A stretch of DNA of 57,685 nt, taken from contig NZ_ATAO01000068.1 of assembly GCF_000455825.1 (NCBI RefSeq), positions 1 to 57,685 of the forward strand, written 5' to 3'. The first letter of the stretch is position 1; each line of letters begins with the position of its first letter. The DNA comes from Microbacterium maritypicum MF109. Its GTDB lineage: Bacteria > Actinomycetota > Actinomycetes > Actinomycetales > Microbacteriaceae. Under the pieces are notes generated by a model, which saw only the letters and a list, made by a program, of their open reading frames with translations, did no database searches and had not been told where the DNA came from. Below, piece by piece: positions 42,284-52,703 of this stretch. The position numbers and the translations under genes were made by a program.

Positions 42284-42765
42284 GCGACGCGGCTGCTGCC
42301 GTCCTTGCGGCGCTGGGTCGACGGGGATGGACGCTCGGAGTCGCGGAGTCGCTGAGCGGCGGCGCCCTGTGCGCCGACCTGGTCTCGGTTCCCGGCGCGT
42401 CCACGGTGCTGCTCGGCGGGGTGGTGGCGTACGCGACGCCGGTGAAGGCGTCGGTGTTGGGCGTCGACGCGGATCTTCTCGCCGCGCACGGGCCGGTGCA
42501 TCCGCAGGTCGCGCTGCAGATGGCAGACGGAGTGAGGAGTGTCGTGAGCGTCGGTGGCTCGCCGGCCGATGTCGGGGTGTCGACGACGGGAATCGCCGGT
42601 CCGGATTCCCCCGACGGGCAACCGGTCGGCACGGTGCACATCGGCGTGGCGACGCCGGCGGCGATGAGGACGACGGCCTTCCGTTTCCTCGGAGATCGCG
42701 ACTCGATCCGCGCGCAGACGGTCGCGGCAGCGCTCGAAGAACTGCGCGCGATGCTGGCGGAATAG
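42280..42765 (+). CDS. pncC: CinA C-terminal domain protein (nicotinamide-nucleotide amidase)
   Basis: A 161-residue protein equal to the CinA C-terminal domain alone, which deamidates nicotinamide mononucleotide to nicotinic acid mononucleotide. TLGVAESLSGGALCADLVSVPGAS, GGVVAYATPVKASVLGV and STTGIAGPDSPDGQPVGTVHIGV are the family blocks. The N-terminal COG1058 domain of full CinA is absent, as in many actinobacteria. The GTG start overlaps the pgsA stop by 4 bases. The longer open frame upstream is a shadow of pgsA. Position before clgR-recA is conserved in the phylum. Confidence 0.93.
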   Translation: MSDAAAAVLAALGRRGWTLGVAESLSGGALCADLVSVPGASTVLLGGVVAYATPVKASVLGVDADLLAAHGPVHPQVALQMADGVRSVVSVGGSPADVGVSTTGIAGPDSPDGQPVGTVHIGVATPAAMRTTAFRFLGDRDSIRAQTVAAALEELRAMLAE

Positions 42766-42824
42766 CAGGACCGCCGGGGTGGTTATCTCTGATGTGCTCA
42801 CACTTAAACCACAGAGTGCAGGGG

Positions 42825-42855
42825 TAGATTCTGTGCATGCCAGGGGTACTAGACT
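42825..42855 (+). promoter_or_regulatory. Tandem -10 boxes before clgR
   Basis: TAGATT (42825-42830) and TAGACT (42850-42855) are both good actinobacterial -10 boxes, 25 bases apart. They would give transcripts with leaders of about 70 and 45 bases before the clgR ATG at 42907. Confidence 0.4.
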
Positions 42856-42906
42856 GGCTGTCTCATCGGGGGAGACCTCGAACGATCACATGGGGAGGAG
42901 GTTCCG

Positions 42907-43215
42907 ATGATTCTTGTACGACAGGAAATCGGCGATGTGCTGAGGGACTTCCGCCTGCAGAAGGGGCGCACGCTCCGGCAGGTCGCAAGCAAGGCGTCGG
43001 TTGCGCTCGGCTACCTCAGCGAGGTCGAGCGTGGGCAGAAGGAGGCGTCGAGCGAGATCCTCGCTTCCGTCGCCGACGCGCTCGACGTTCCCATTTCGAC
43101 GATCATGCGCGAGGTCGGAGACCGCATCTCGGTGCTCGAGGGCATCCAGGTCTTCCCGGACGTCGTTCCCGACGACCTCGTCGCGTCGATCGAACCTCAG
43201 CTTTCGCTGCACTGA
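42907..43215 (+). CDS. clgR: XRE-family regulator, ClgR-like
   Basis: A 102-residue helix-turn-helix regulator: IGDVLRDFRLQKGRTLRQVASKASVALGYLSEVERGQKEASSEIL is the HTH of the ClgR group, followed by SVADALDVPISTIMREVG. In Corynebacterium, Streptomyces and Mycobacterium ClgR activates clp protease genes and some repair genes. The C-terminal part is short. GGGGAGGAGG precedes ATG 42907. It lies between cinA and DUF3046-recA, the usual actinobacterial place. Naming rests on sequence type and context. Confidence 0.9.
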   Translation: MILVRQEIGDVLRDFRLQKGRTLRQVASKASVALGYLSEVERGQKEASSEILASVADALDVPISTIMREVGDRISVLEGIQVFPDVVPDDLVASIEPQLSLH

Positions 43216-43233
43216 TCCCCGGTCGGGGAAGCC

Positions 43234-43458
43234 ATGCGTCGTAGTGAGTTCCTTCGCGCCGTCGAGACCGAGTTTCAGGCGCGCGCGTCCTCTCTGGTGA
43301 ACGACCTGACGCTCAGCGCTGTCGGCGGTCGAACAGCGCTCGAGGCGCTGGCCGAGGGAACCCCACCACGCGACATCTGGTTGGCGTTGTGCGTCGAGAT
43401 GGACGTTCCGGAGAACAGGCGACACGGCGTCGGTCGGCAGGAGCCGCGCGGACGCTGA
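43234..43458 (+). CDS. DUF3046 domain-containing protein
   Basis: A 74-residue small protein of the DUF3046 family: it starts MRRSEFLRAVETEFQARASS and has the helical core LVNDLTLSAVGGRTALEALAEGTPPRDIWLALCVEMDVPENRRHG. Genes of this family sit directly before recA throughout actinobacteria. Function unknown. It begins 18 bases after clgR and is likely on the same transcript, ending before the separately controlled recA promoter. Confidence 0.9.
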   Translation: MRRSEFLRAVETEFQARASSLVNDLTLSAVGGRTALEALAEGTPPRDIWLALCVEMDVPENRRHGVGRQEPRGR

Positions 43459-43514
43459 GTCGTTCGTCGATCTCCGATGCCTACGGGAAACGACCTGAGA
43501 TTCACGGCGTGTCG

Positions 43515-43544
43515 TCGAAGATCTGTTCGAAGCGGGCGTAGTCT
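43515..43544 (+). promoter_or_regulatory. SOS box (LexA site) and -10 box of recA
   Basis: TCGAAGATCTGTTCGA (43515-43530) matches the actinobacterial LexA consensus TCGAAC-N4-GTTCGA at all arm positions but one. A -10 box TAGTCT (43539-43544) lies 8 bases downstream, so LexA would cover the -35 region. The leader to the recA ATG is about 175 bases and includes a CTCCC-AGCC-GGGAG hairpin. Confidence 0.85.
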
Positions 43545-43727
43545 TCTGCACAAGTGGTTCAGGGAATCTGTTCTGCACGGTATGTGAGCTCTCCGCGTCG
43601 ATGTCGGTGGCCTCTCCTACGGTGGAAAACAAGCCGAAGAGCCATTACGCCTTGTCGGAGAGTTTCTCCCAGCCGGGAGAGCCGCGACAGCCTACAGGCG
43701 GCATCACGCGCGCAGAAGGAGCACATC

Positions 43728-44776
<1,049 letters not shown>

Positions 44777-44777
<1 letters not shown>

Positions 44778-45646
44778 TGAACGACACGCGTGGGGGCGAT
44801 CCCGACCGGATCGCCCCCATCATCCCCCTCTTCGCCGGTGGGTCGAAGAAGCAAACGCACACGCCGCCGCCTCGCCTGGCGGAAGGCGACGACCAGTCGA
44901 CGGACGATCCCCGCGCCAGCGACGCGGCGGTCTGGCGCACGACCTGGGATGCCCCTCCGGACAGTGCCTCGCACATCGACGCGTCCGACGCGGGTACTCC
45001 CAGCGATCGTCATCCCGCGCGGGGGATCAGGGGCAGTTCCGCCACAGCGTCGACGCGCCCGACGAAGTCCGCTCCTCACCTTCGCGCACTCGGCGGCGGA
45101 GAGAGCGACGATGCCGGCGCCGACGAGAAGGCATCGTCGGACGAGGTGCGTGTGGCCGCGGAGGAGTCTCTCGTCCGTAAGCTGCGGGCGCGATCGTTGT
45201 CCATCTCGGAGGCCCGGCAGGTCCTGCGAGGCGTCGGCCTCGACGGTGGGGTCGTCGACGACGTGATCGATGACTTCTCCCGACGCGGCTATCTCGACGA
45301 CGCCGCCCTCGCTGCCGTGCTGGTGACATCGGGCGTCGAGCGGAAGGGACAGGGACGGGTCGCGTTGTCTCGCGCACTCGCGCAGCGGGGCATTCCGCGC
45401 GATGTTATCGACGGCGCTCTCGACGAGTTGCCGGACGACGATGAAGATCGCGCGCTCGAGTTCGCTCGCGGCAAGGCGCGGTCGATGAGTCGGCTCGATC
45501 ACGACACGGCTCTGCGGCGGCTGGTGGGCCAGCTCTCACGACGCGGCTACAACGGAGCCGTGGCGATGAAAGCCGCGAAGGCTGCGCTGCGGGAGAACTC
45601 CTTCGGAGGTTCCACGTCCGGGGTCCGGTTCGTCGACTCGGACTGA
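44777..45646 (+). CDS. recX: Regulatory protein RecX
   Basis: A 289-residue RecX, an inhibitor and modulator of RecA filaments. The RecX domain is C-terminal (about residues 125-280: [65 protein letters not shown] and [21 protein letters not shown]). The first 120 or so residues are polar, low-complexity and probably disordered, making the protein much longer than the usual 150-200. Its ATG overlaps the recA stop, so RecX output is tied to recA translation. Confidence 0.93.
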
Positions 45647-45695
45647 TGCCGGGACGCCGCGACAGCTCAGCAACGGCTCGTACAATGGGGAGATC

Positions 45696-47243
45696 ATGAC
45701 TATCCCGCGCAGCGAACCGACGATCATCGGCGCGTCGTCGGCAGCCGTCGACGACGACGGACGACAGCGATCGTATGAAGTGCGCACCTTCGGGTGCCAG
45801 ATGAACGTGCACGACTCCGAGCGGCTCTCGGGCTCGTTGGAGAGCGCCGGCTATGTGAGAGCCGTCGACGGTGACGAGGCCGACGTGGTGATCATCAACA
45901 CCTGCGCCGTCCGCGACAACGCGGCAGGCAAGCTGTACGGCACCCTCGGGCACCTCGCTTCCGTCAAGCGTCGCAAGGAAGGCATGCAGATCGCCGTCGG
46001 CGGCTGCCTGGCACAGATGGACAAGCAGGCCGTGCTCGACAAGGCCCCCTGGGTCGACGTGGTGTTCGGCACGCATAACATGGGCTCATTGCCGGGTCTG
46101 CTCGAGCGCGCGCGACACAACGGCGATGCCGAGCTCGAGATCCTCGAGTCGCTCGAGGTCTTCCCCTCGACGTTGCCGACCAAGCGCGACTCGGCGCACA
46201 GCGGCTGGGTCTCGATCTCGGTCGGCTGCAACAACACCTGCACCTTCTGCATCGTTCCGAGCCTGCGCGGCAAAGAGAAGGATCGTCGCCCCGGCGACAT
46301 CCTGAACGAGATCCGTCTCCTGGTCGAAGACGGCGCGATCGAGGTCACGCTTCTCGGCCAGAACGTCAACTCCTACGGGGTCGAGTTCGGTGACCGTCAG
46401 GCCTTCGGCAAGCTCCTGCGCGCGGCCGGCGACATCGAGGGGCTGGAACGGATCCGGTTCACGAGTCCCCACCCCGCGGCGTTCACCGATGACGTGATCG
46501 ACGCCATGGCCGAGACGCCGAACGTGATGCCGCAGTTGCACATGCCGCTCCAGTCAGGGAGCGACCGCATCCTCAAGGCGATGCGCCGCTCCTATCGGAG
46601 TGAGCGTTTCCTCGGGATCCTCGAGCGGGTTCGTGCCCGCATCCCGAATGCCGCCATCACCACGGACATCATCGTCGGGTTCCCCGGTGAGACCGAAGAC
46701 GACTTCGAGGACACGATGCGGGTGGTCGAGCAGGCGCGTTTCTCCAGCGCGTTCACCTTCCAGTACTCGATCCGCGAGGGCACACCCGCGGCGACGATGG
46801 AGGATCAGGTCCCCAAGGAGATCGTGCAGGCCCGCTACAACCGCCTGATCGCTCTGCAGGAACGTATCTCGCTGGAGGAGAACCGGAAGCAGGTCGGCCG
46901 TGAGATCGACGTGCTGGTCTCGACCGGCGAAGGCAAGAAGGATACCGAGACACACCGCCTCACGGGACGCGCCGAAGACAACAGGTTGGTGCACTTCGAG
47001 GTGACCCCGGGGTCCGAGCTGCCTCGCCCCGGAGACGTGGTCACCGTGACCGTGACACACGGCGCCCCGTTCCATCTGCTCGCCGACGATCCGACGGGCG
47101 CGCCCCTGAAGATCCGTCGGACCCGCGGCGGCGACGCGTGGGATCGATCGCAGTCGGAATCGTGCGCAGTCCCCGCCTCTGTCGGCGACGGTGCGCCGAA
47201 GGCCGTGTCGCTCGGTCTGCCCACGCTGCGCGTGGGCGTGTGA
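45696..47243 (+). CDS. miaB: tRNA-2-methylthio-N6-dimethylallyladenosine synthase
   Basis: A 515-residue radical-SAM methylthiotransferase that adds the 2-methylthio group to i6A37 of tRNAs. The N-terminal cluster cysteines are in [14 protein letters not shown] (Cys34), NTCAVRDNA and GGCLAQMD. The radical-SAM motif CNNTCTFC is at residues 178-185, and a TRAM domain closes the core. About 40 extra residues after the TRAM domain (ending [10 protein letters not shown]) are not typical. A TACAAT box lies 9 bases before the ATG. The miaA start overlaps its stop, joining the two steps of the same tRNA modification. Confidence 0.95.
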   Translation: MTIPRSEPTIIGASSAAVDDDGRQRSYEVRTFGCQMNVHDSERLSGSLESAGYVRAVDGDEADVVIINTCAVRDNAAGKLYGTLGHLASVKRRKEGMQIAVGGCLAQMDKQAVLDKAPWVDVVFGTHNMGSLPGLLERARHNGDAELEILESLEVFPSTLPTKRDSAHSGWVSISVGCNNTCTFCIVPSLRGKEKDRRPGDILNEIRLLVEDGAIEVTLLGQNVNSYGVEFGDRQAFGKLLRAAGDIEGLERIRFTSPHPAAFTDDVIDAMAETPNVMPQLHMPLQSGSDRILKAMRRSYRSERFLGILERVRARIPNAAITTDIIVGFPGETEDDFEDTMRVVEQARFSSAFTFQYSIREGTPAATMEDQVPKEIVQARYNRLIALQERISLEENRKQVGREIDVLVSTGEGKKDTETHRLTGRAEDNRLVHFEVTPGSELPRPGDVVTVTVTHGAPFHLLADDPTGAPLKIRRTRGGDAWDRSQSESCAVPASVGDGAPKAVSLGLPTLRVGV

Positions 47244-48166
47244 CCGGACGGAACGTGCCAGCGCCACGTCTCTGGGCGATCGTCGGGGCGACCGGCACCG
47301 GTAAGAGCGATCTCGCGATCGAGCTGGCCGAGACGCTGCGTGCGGAGGGAAACCCCGCCGAGGTCGTGAACGCCGATGCCATGCAGCTCTATCGCGGGAT
47401 GGACGTCGGCACCGCGAAGGTCTCGATGACGGAACGCCGGGGCATCCCGCACCACCTCTTCGACGTACTCGACGTCGACGAAGATGCGGCTGTCGCGTGG
47501 TACCAGCCGAGAGCTCGTGAGGCGATCGAAGAGATTCACCGCGGGGGAGGAGACGCGATCCTCGTCGGCGGATCCGGTCTCTACGTATCGAGTGTCGTCT
47601 ACGACTTCCGATTCCCTCCGCGCGACCCGGAACTGCGGGATCGTCTCGAACAAGAGCTCGAGACCCGAGGGGCCGCGCATCTGCTCGAACGTCTGCGCAC
47701 TCTCGACCCGGAAGCGGCTGCTCGCGTCGATCCACAGAATCCGCGCCGCATCATCCGTGCGCTCGAGGTCCTCGAGCAGGGGAGCGAGACGCACGGTGCC
47801 TCGCTTCCGGAGAAGCCTGTCCTGTGGCATCCGCATACTCGTCTCATCGGTCTGCATGTGGACCGCCCCTCTCTCGTGGAGCGGCTGGACTCCAGAGTCG
47901 AGCGCATGTGGAAGGGCGGCCTCCTCGCCGAAGTCGAGGATCTTCGTGCGCACGGGCTCGAGCGTGGAGGAACGGCTCCTCGCGCGATCGGGTACGCGCA
48001 GGCCCTGGCCCAGCTCGACGGCGGCCTCACGGAGCGTGAGGCGATCGCACAGACCCAGGCGCTCACGAGACGCTATGCGCGACGCCAGGTGTCCTGGTTC
48101 AAGCGGTATCCCGACCTGGAGTGGTGGGAGGCTCCGGTGCGGGCCGTGACGCTTCTCCACGCCTGA
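47240..48166 (+). CDS. miaA: tRNA dimethylallyltransferase
   Basis: A 308-residue MiaA that transfers the dimethylallyl group to A37 of tRNAs, the substrate for MiaB. Walker A is [16 protein letters not shown] near residue 15. [49 protein letters not shown] and the C-terminal [20 protein letters not shown] are all typical. GTG 47240 overlaps the miaB stop codon; a second GTG five codons in is possible. The open frame upstream is a shadow of miaB. Confidence 0.95.
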   Translation: MTGRNVPAPRLWAIVGATGTGKSDLAIELAETLRAEGNPAEVVNADAMQLYRGMDVGTAKVSMTERRGIPHHLFDVLDVDEDAAVAWYQPRAREAIEEIHRGGGDAILVGGSGLYVSSVVYDFRFPPRDPELRDRLEQELETRGAAHLLERLRTLDPEAAARVDPQNPRRIIRALEVLEQGSETHGASLPEKPVLWHPHTRLIGLHVDRPSLVERLDSRVERMWKGGLLAEVEDLRAHGLERGGTAPRAIGYAQALAQLDGGLTEREAIAQTQALTRRYARRQVSWFKRYPDLEWWEAPVRAVTLLHA

Positions 48167-48200
48167 TCTCGATGTCGGAGGGTGCTGCGAAGCTGGCCGG

Positions 48201-48749
48201 ATGACGACGCACTTCTACACGGCCTCCAGCCTCGACGGTTTCATCGCCACCGAGGAGCACTCATTGGACTGGTTGCTCACACAGGACATCGACCAAGACG
48301 GACCGATGGCGTACACGGGTTTCGAGCGGAACATCGGCGCTCTGGCGATGGGGTCCTCCACCTACGAGTGGGTGATGCGCCATGAAGAGGGCCGCTGGGG
48401 GTACACCCAGCCCACGTGGGTGTTCACCCACCGTCCACTCGACCTCCCGAAGGAGGGCGATGTCCGACTGACGCAGGCCGACATCCGCACGGTGCACGCG
48501 GAGATGGCGCAGGCGGCGGGTGGGAAGGACCTCTGGGTCGTGGGCGGCGGAGACCTGGCGGGGCAGTTCGCCGACGCCGGCCTGCTCGATGAGGTGTGGG
48601 TGCAGTACGCACCCGTCACCCTCGGCTCGGGAGCCCCGTTGCTTCCGCGCAGACTCGACCTCGAGTTGATCGAGGTGGCGCGAAACCGGAACTTTCTCTG
48701 CGGTCGGTACCGGCTCGCGCGGGACGGAGAAGTCCGCGACGATCTCTAG
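48201..48749 (+). CDS. Dihydrofolate reductase family protein (RibD C-terminal type)
   Basis: A 182-residue protein of the DHFR/RibD C-terminal fold. It begins THFYTASSLDGFIA, contains GALAMGSSTYEWVM and TWVFTHRPLDL, and has the NADPH loop DLWVVGGGDLAGQFADAGLLDEVWV with VTLGSGAPLLP, the pattern of the YyaP/YwjB-like reductases. It is not a true DfrA (another gene in the window is). Substrate unknown; it lies between miaA and dapF, with a poor ribosome binding site 19 bases from the ATG. Confidence 0.88.
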   Translation: MTTHFYTASSLDGFIATEEHSLDWLLTQDIDQDGPMAYTGFERNIGALAMGSSTYEWVMRHEEGRWGYTQPTWVFTHRPLDLPKEGDVRLTQADIRTVHAEMAQAAGGKDLWVVGGGDLAGQFADAGLLDEVWVQYAPVTLGSGAPLLPRRLDLELIEVARNRNFLCGRYRLARDGEVRDDL

Positions 48750-48752
48750 ACT
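48747..48752 (+). promoter_or_regulatory. -10 box (TAGACT), leaderless promoter of dapF
   Basis: TAGACT, spacer GGACCC, ATG at 48759. It overlaps the stop codon of the DHFR-family gene. Confidence 0.6.
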
Positions 48753-48758
48753 GGACCC

Positions 48759-49631
48759 ATGGTCGCATTCACCAAGGGGCACGGCACGGGCAACGATTTC
48801 ATCATCATCGCTGACCCGGACGGTGAGCTCGACCTCACCGTCGAGCAGGTCGCCGTGCTCTGCGATCGTCAGTTCGGCATCGGTGCAGACGGAATCCTCC
48901 GCGTGGTGAAGTCGTCGGCGATTCCCGACGGTGCGGCTGCACTCGACGAAGAGCCGCAGGCGGAATGGTTCATGGACTACCGCAATGCCGATGGATCGGT
49001 CGCCGAGATGTGCGGGAACGGCGTCCGCGTGTTCGCCCACTATCTCGTGCGCTCCGGCCTTGCGGCGATCGAACCCGGCTCGACCTTGCCGATCGGCACG
49101 CGGGCGGGAGTGCGCGATGTCACCCGAAGCGCGACGGGATATCAGGTCGACCTCGGCCGGTGGAAGCTCTCCGGGGACGACCCGCTCGTTCGAGTGGATG
49201 GCCTGTCTGTCACCCGTCCAGGTCTCGGAATCGACGTCGGGAATCCGCACGTCGTGGTGGCGCTCGCGTCGGAGGCTGAGCTCGCGTCCCTCGAGCTCCA
49301 CCGTGCGCCCGGCCTCGACCCGCTGCTGCCCGCGGGAGCCAACATCGAGTTCGTCGTACCCGGCGAACCGCTCGTGCGCGACGGTATCGGACATGTGAGC
49401 ATGCGTGTCTATGAGCGCGGGGTCGGAGAGACTCTGAGTTGCGGCACGGGTGTCGCGGCGACGGCCCTGGCGGTGCGCTACTGGGCGGGCGAGAACGCTC
49501 CGAGCAACTGGCAGGTCGAGGTGCCCGGGGGGACGCTCGGCGTTCGGATGTTCCCGGCGGAAGACGGCGAGCACGTCGCTCTGTCCGGGCCGGCTCAGCT
49601 CGTGTTCCAAGGTGAGGTCGACCTCGCCTGA
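48759..49631 (+). CDS. dapF: Diaminopimelate epimerase
   Basis: A 290-residue DapF that converts LL- to meso-diaminopimelate for lysine and peptidoglycan. Both catalytic Cys motifs are present: [21 protein letters not shown] and [33 protein letters not shown] at the start and [14 protein letters not shown] are also diagnostic. Length is normal. It is convergent with the methyltransferase gene. Third dap gene of the window, each with its own leaderless promoter. Confidence 0.96.
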   Translation: MVAFTKGHGTGNDFIIIADPDGELDLTVEQVAVLCDRQFGIGADGILRVVKSSAIPDGAAALDEEPQAEWFMDYRNADGSVAEMCGNGVRVFAHYLVRSGLAAIEPGSTLPIGTRAGVRDVTRSATGYQVDLGRWKLSGDDPLVRVDGLSVTRPGLGIDVGNPHVVVALASEAELASLELHRAPGLDPLLPAGANIEFVVPGEPLVRDGIGHVSMRVYERGVGETLSCGTGVAATALAVRYWAGENAPSNWQVEVPGGTLGVRMFPAEDGEHVALSGPAQLVFQGEVDLA

Positions 49632-49668
49632 GGTCCCGACCGTCGGCTTCGGCAGGCCCGCATCGACC

Positions 49669-50310
49669 TCATCCGAGAATGATCGGCTCCGTCGGCGGGT
49701 TTCCGTGCTTGCGCACCTTCAGGATGCGATAGCCCTTGCCCGTAGCGGTGCGGAAGACGCTGTAGCCGGGCTGGAAGGTCGATCCGATCCACCGCTGGAG
49801 CGAATCCGCACCGAGATTGCGCTGCACGACCAGCCAGGCATCACTGCGCTCGTCGAGGCGCGGGATCCATCGCTCCAGAAGGCCGTGGAGTTCGTTCTTC
49901 CCGACGCGGATCGGCGGATTCGATCGGATCGTGCGGAATGAGACGTGCTCGGGAACATCGTCGGGCAGGGATGCGTTGACATTGGTGAGCCCGAGAGCTG
50001 CGGCGTTGCGACGCACCAGATCGAGGGCACGCTCATTCACGTCGACGGCCCATACCGTCGCATGGGGAGCGGCCAGGGCCATCGACAATGTCACCGGACC
50101 CCAACCGCTGCCGAGGTCGAGAAGATCGCCGCCCGGGGGTACCGGGGGCATGTTGGCGAGGAGCACTGCAGTGCCGGCGTCGAGACGATCCGGGCTGAAG
50201 ACCCCACCGGCGGTGGTGACTTCGAGCTCTCGACCCGCGAGTGATACGCGGATCTTACGCAGATTCTCGGGGCTTGCCGGGGCCGCAGTGAAGTAGTGAT
50301 CTGACCCCAT
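49669..50310 (-). CDS. RsmC-like class I methyltransferase
   Basis: A 213-residue SAM-dependent methyltransferase resembling the catalytic half of RsmC/RlmG, which methylate guanine N2 in rRNA. It has DLLDLGSGWGPVTLSMALAAP (SAM motif I), AVDVNERALDLVRRN (motif II), and the SNPPIR catalytic loop. C-terminal VVQRNLGADSLQRWI and KGYRILKVRK complete the domain. Single-domain architecture is usual for actinobacteria. ATG 50310 lies 6 bases after a TACGCT box. The rRNA target is inferred. Confidence 0.88.
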   Translation of the reverse strand: MGSDHYFTAAPASPENLRKIRVSLAGRELEVTTAGGVFSPDRLDAGTAVLLANMPPVPPGGDLLDLGSGWGPVTLSMALAAPHATVWAVDVNERALDLVRRNAAALGLTNVNASLPDDVPEHVSFRTIRSNPPIRVGKNELHGLLERWIPRLDERSDAWLVVQRNLGADSLQRWIGSTFQPGYSVFRTATGKGYRILKVRKHGNPPTEPIILG

Positions 50311-50316
50311 ACGGTG

Positions 50317-50322
50317 AGCGTA
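50317..50322 (-). promoter_or_regulatory. -10 box (TACGCT), leaderless promoter of the methyltransferase gene
   Basis: Minus-strand TACGCT, spacer CACCGT, ATG at 50310. Confidence 0.6.
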
Positions 50323-50378
50323 CCGGACAGTGCGGGCTAAGGTTAAGGCTCGCAACAAATCCCAGAGACAAGGAACGG

Positions 50379-51890
50379 ATGACGGAGACCACCACACCCT
50401 CCACCGACGACCACACGGTCGATCGTGTGCTCGCGAACGCGGAGAAGCGCTCGGACGTCCACGTCTTCGGCGCCGCACAGGCGCTGCAGGACGAATCGAC
50501 GGCATCGCACGCGAGTACGGACGGCGCGCAGTGGGATCTCGAAGACCGACACGCTCTCCGACGCGTCGGTGGACTCTCGACAGAGCTCGAGGATGTCACC
50601 GAGGTCGAGTACCGGCAGTTGCGACTCGAGAACGTCGTACTGGTGGGGGTCTACCCCCAGGGGGCGCAGGAAGATGCCGAGAACTCTCTGCGGGAACTCG
50701 CTGCTCTGGCGGAGACCGCCGGCGCCGTCGTGCTCGACGGTGTCCTGCAGCGCCGCCCGCACCCCGACGCCGCGACATACCTCGGCCGCGGAAAGGCCCA
50801 GGAGCTCAGAGACATCGTCGCCGCTGTCGGGGCCGACACCGTCATCGCCGACACGGAGCTCGCGCCGAGCCAACGACGCGCTCTCGAGGACGTCGTCAAG
50901 GTCAAGGTCATCGACCGCACCACCGTGATCCTCGACATCTTCAGCCAACACGCGAAGAGCCGAGAAGGTAAGGCCCAGGTCGAGCTCGCCCAGCTCGAGT
51001 ATCTGCTGCCTCGTCTTCGCGGTTGGGGTGACTCGATGAGCCGCCAAGCCGGTGGTCAGGTCGGCGCCGGCGGCGCAGGCATGGGCTCGCGCGGTCCCGG
51101 TGAAACCAAGATCGAACTCGATCGCCGACGGATCCGCACGAAGATGGCTCTGCTTCGACGCCAGATCCGAGACTTCGGCCCTGCCCGCGACGCCAAGCGC
51201 GCCGAGCGCAAGCGGAACACGATTCCTTCCGTCGCGATCGCCGGATATACGAACGCCGGCAAGTCGAGTCTGCTCAATGCGCTGACCAGCGCTGGCGTCC
51301 TGGTCGAGAATGCCCTGTTCGCGACGCTGGATGCGACCGTGCGTCGTACGGAGACGGAGGACGGTCGCGTCTACACGCTCACGGACACCGTCGGGTTCGT
51401 GCGCAATCTCCCGCATCAGCTCGTCGAAGCGTTCCGGTCGACCCTGGAAGAGGTCGGCGAGGCCGACGTCGTGCTCCACGTCGTCGACGGTTCGCATCCC
51501 GACCCGGCGGGTCAGCTGCAGACCGTGCGCGACGTGCTCGGGGATGTCGGCGTCCGTGACCTTCCGGAGATCGTCGTCTTCAACAAGGCCGATCTGATCG
51601 CGGAGGACGAGAGGCTCGTGCTCCGAGGCCTTCAGCCGCACGCCCACTTCGTGTCGTCGCGGTCGGGCGAGGGAATCGCGGAACTGCGCGCAGCCGTCGA
51701 AGAAGCGCTCCCGAAGCCCGCCGTCGAGGTGCATGCCGTGATTCCGTATGACCGCGGCGATCTCGTGGCAGCGATCCACGAGTCGGGCATGCTCCTCTCC
51801 GTGGACCATCGAGAGGATGGCACCGCGGTGCATGCACGCGTGTCAGAGCGTCTCGCCGCGGAACTGGCTCCTTTCACCGCCCACGGCTGA
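50379..51890 (+). CDS. hflX: GTPase HflX
   Basis: A 503-residue HflX that binds and splits stalled ribosomes. The N-terminal HflX domain contains EYLGRGKAQELRDIV-like YLGRGKAQELRDI and DTELAPSQRRALEDVV, with the hallmark Gly-rich linker GGQVGAGGAGMGSRGPGE. The GTPase part has GYTNAGKSSLLNAL (G1, residues 288-301), DTVGFVRNLPH (G3) and NKADLI (G4). A short variable N terminus (about 75 residues) precedes the core. It starts 69 bases from the divergent methyltransferase gene. The tmRNA gene lies less than 1 kb downstream, so two rescue functions are close. Confidence 0.96.
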   Translation: MTETTTPSTDDHTVDRVLANAEKRSDVHVFGAAQALQDESTASHASTDGAQWDLEDRHALRRVGGLSTELEDVTEVEYRQLRLENVVLVGVYPQGAQEDAENSLRELAALAETAGAVVLDGVLQRRPHPDAATYLGRGKAQELRDIVAAVGADTVIADTELAPSQRRALEDVVKVKVIDRTTVILDIFSQHAKSREGKAQVELAQLEYLLPRLRGWGDSMSRQAGGQVGAGGAGMGSRGPGETKIELDRRRIRTKMALLRRQIRDFGPARDAKRAERKRNTIPSVAIAGYTNAGKSSLLNALTSAGVLVENALFATLDATVRRTETEDGRVYTLTDTVGFVRNLPHQLVEAFRSTLEEVGEADVVLHVVDGSHPDPAGQLQTVRDVLGDVGVRDLPEIVVFNKADLIAEDERLVLRGLQPHAHFVSSRSGEGIAELRAAVEEALPKPAVEVHAVIPYDRGDLVAAIHESGMLLSVDHREDGTAVHARVSERLAAELAPFTAHG

Positions 51891-51896
51891 ACGCGA

Positions 51897-52562
51897 CTAT
51901 CGCGCGAGGAACCGCGCCTCCACCGTTGCGGAGATGACGATCTCCTCGGGCTCGTACTCCATGGCCGGTGCCGAGTCGGCGGCGAACGCCACACCTCCAC
52001 GCGCTTTGAGCATCGGAGCCCCAGGTGATGGCTGTCCGCTGGAGATGAGGCCGGTATCGGCGATCTCCAGCGGCGTGACCTCACCGAGGCCGAGCGCGCC
52101 CGCGTAAGCCTCGGCTCGGGTCACGGCGACACCGACAGCGTCCGCCGCCACATCGCGCTCGATCCGCGTGCGTGTCTCGGGCGTGAGGTGCCAGTCCACC
52201 CCGCCGACCTCGACGCCGTCCCAGGGGGAGATGTCGGAGACCCACAGCGAGAGCTCGGATGCTTCCGCGAAGGTGGCGGTGTAGTCGATGCTGGCGTAGT
52301 AGACGGGGGCGAGGCGCTTGCCCTCGCTGCTCCAGGGGCGTTCGGCGCGCACCGAGAGCCGCTTGCTGGTCCAGTCGACGACGCTGCCGGCGTCTGCGCG
52401 CTCGGTGATGCTCGCGCGCACCGGCTCGGCGAGCCGCATCACGTTCTCGACGACCGTGGTGCGCTCGGGGCCCTCGGCGCGTACCCCGACACGGATGGTG
52501 GCGCGCTCCGGCGCGACTCGCGCTTCATGCTCGCCGCGGACGGTGACGGTGACTTCGCTCAT
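51897..52562 (-). CDS. SIMPL domain-containing protein (DUF541)
   Basis: A 221-residue SIMPL/DUF541 protein, beginning VTVTVRGEHEARVAPERATIRVGVRAEG, a beta-rich repeat typical of the family. WTSKRLSVRAERPW, ARAEAYAGALGLG and EPEEIVISATVEARFLA at the end are also typical. No signal peptide, so it is probably cytoplasmic, unlike the exported Gram-negative members. Function unknown. Leaderless promoter (TAGAGT, 6 bases, ATG). Confidence 0.88.
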   Translation of the reverse strand: MSEVTVTVRGEHEARVAPERATIRVGVRAEGPERTTVVENVMRLAEPVRASITERADAGSVVDWTSKRLSVRAERPWSSEGKRLAPVYYASIDYTATFAEASELSLWVSDISPWDGVEVGGVDWHLTPETRTRIERDVAADAVGVAVTRAEAYAGALGLGEVTPLEIADTGLISSGQPSPGAPMLKARGGVAFAADSAPAMEYEPEEIVISATVEARFLAR

Positions 52563-52568
52563 GGGGCG

Positions 52569-52574
52569 ACTCTA
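52569..52574 (-). promoter_or_regulatory. -10 box (TAGAGT), leaderless promoter of the SIMPL gene
   Basis: Minus-strand TAGAGT, spacer CGCCCC, ATG at 52562. Confidence 0.6.
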
Positions 52575-52623
52575 CGCCAGCGGCTGGACCCGCCGTGGAA
52601 TGGCGTGGCGGCGGAGAACGTTG

Positions 52624-52629
52624 TAGTCT
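52624..52629 (+). promoter_or_regulatory. -10 box (TAGTCT), probable ssrA promoter
   Basis: TTGTAGTCT predicts a start near 52636, about 68 bases before the mature tmRNA 5' end. The precursor 5' part includes a CGGGTG/CACCCG hairpin and would be removed by RNase P. Confidence 0.5.
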
Positions 52630-52703
52630 GTGATGCTCGGGTGTTCCTCACCCGGGATGGTAATTCCACAGTGTGACAGCGGCTCCTTCGAGAGAAGGAC
52701 CAC

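Noticed and set aside
48201..48749. Second dihydrofolate reductase (dfrA)
   Set aside because: The sequence belongs to the RibD C-terminal/YyaP-like branch and lacks the classical DHFR motifs found in the gene at 33716.
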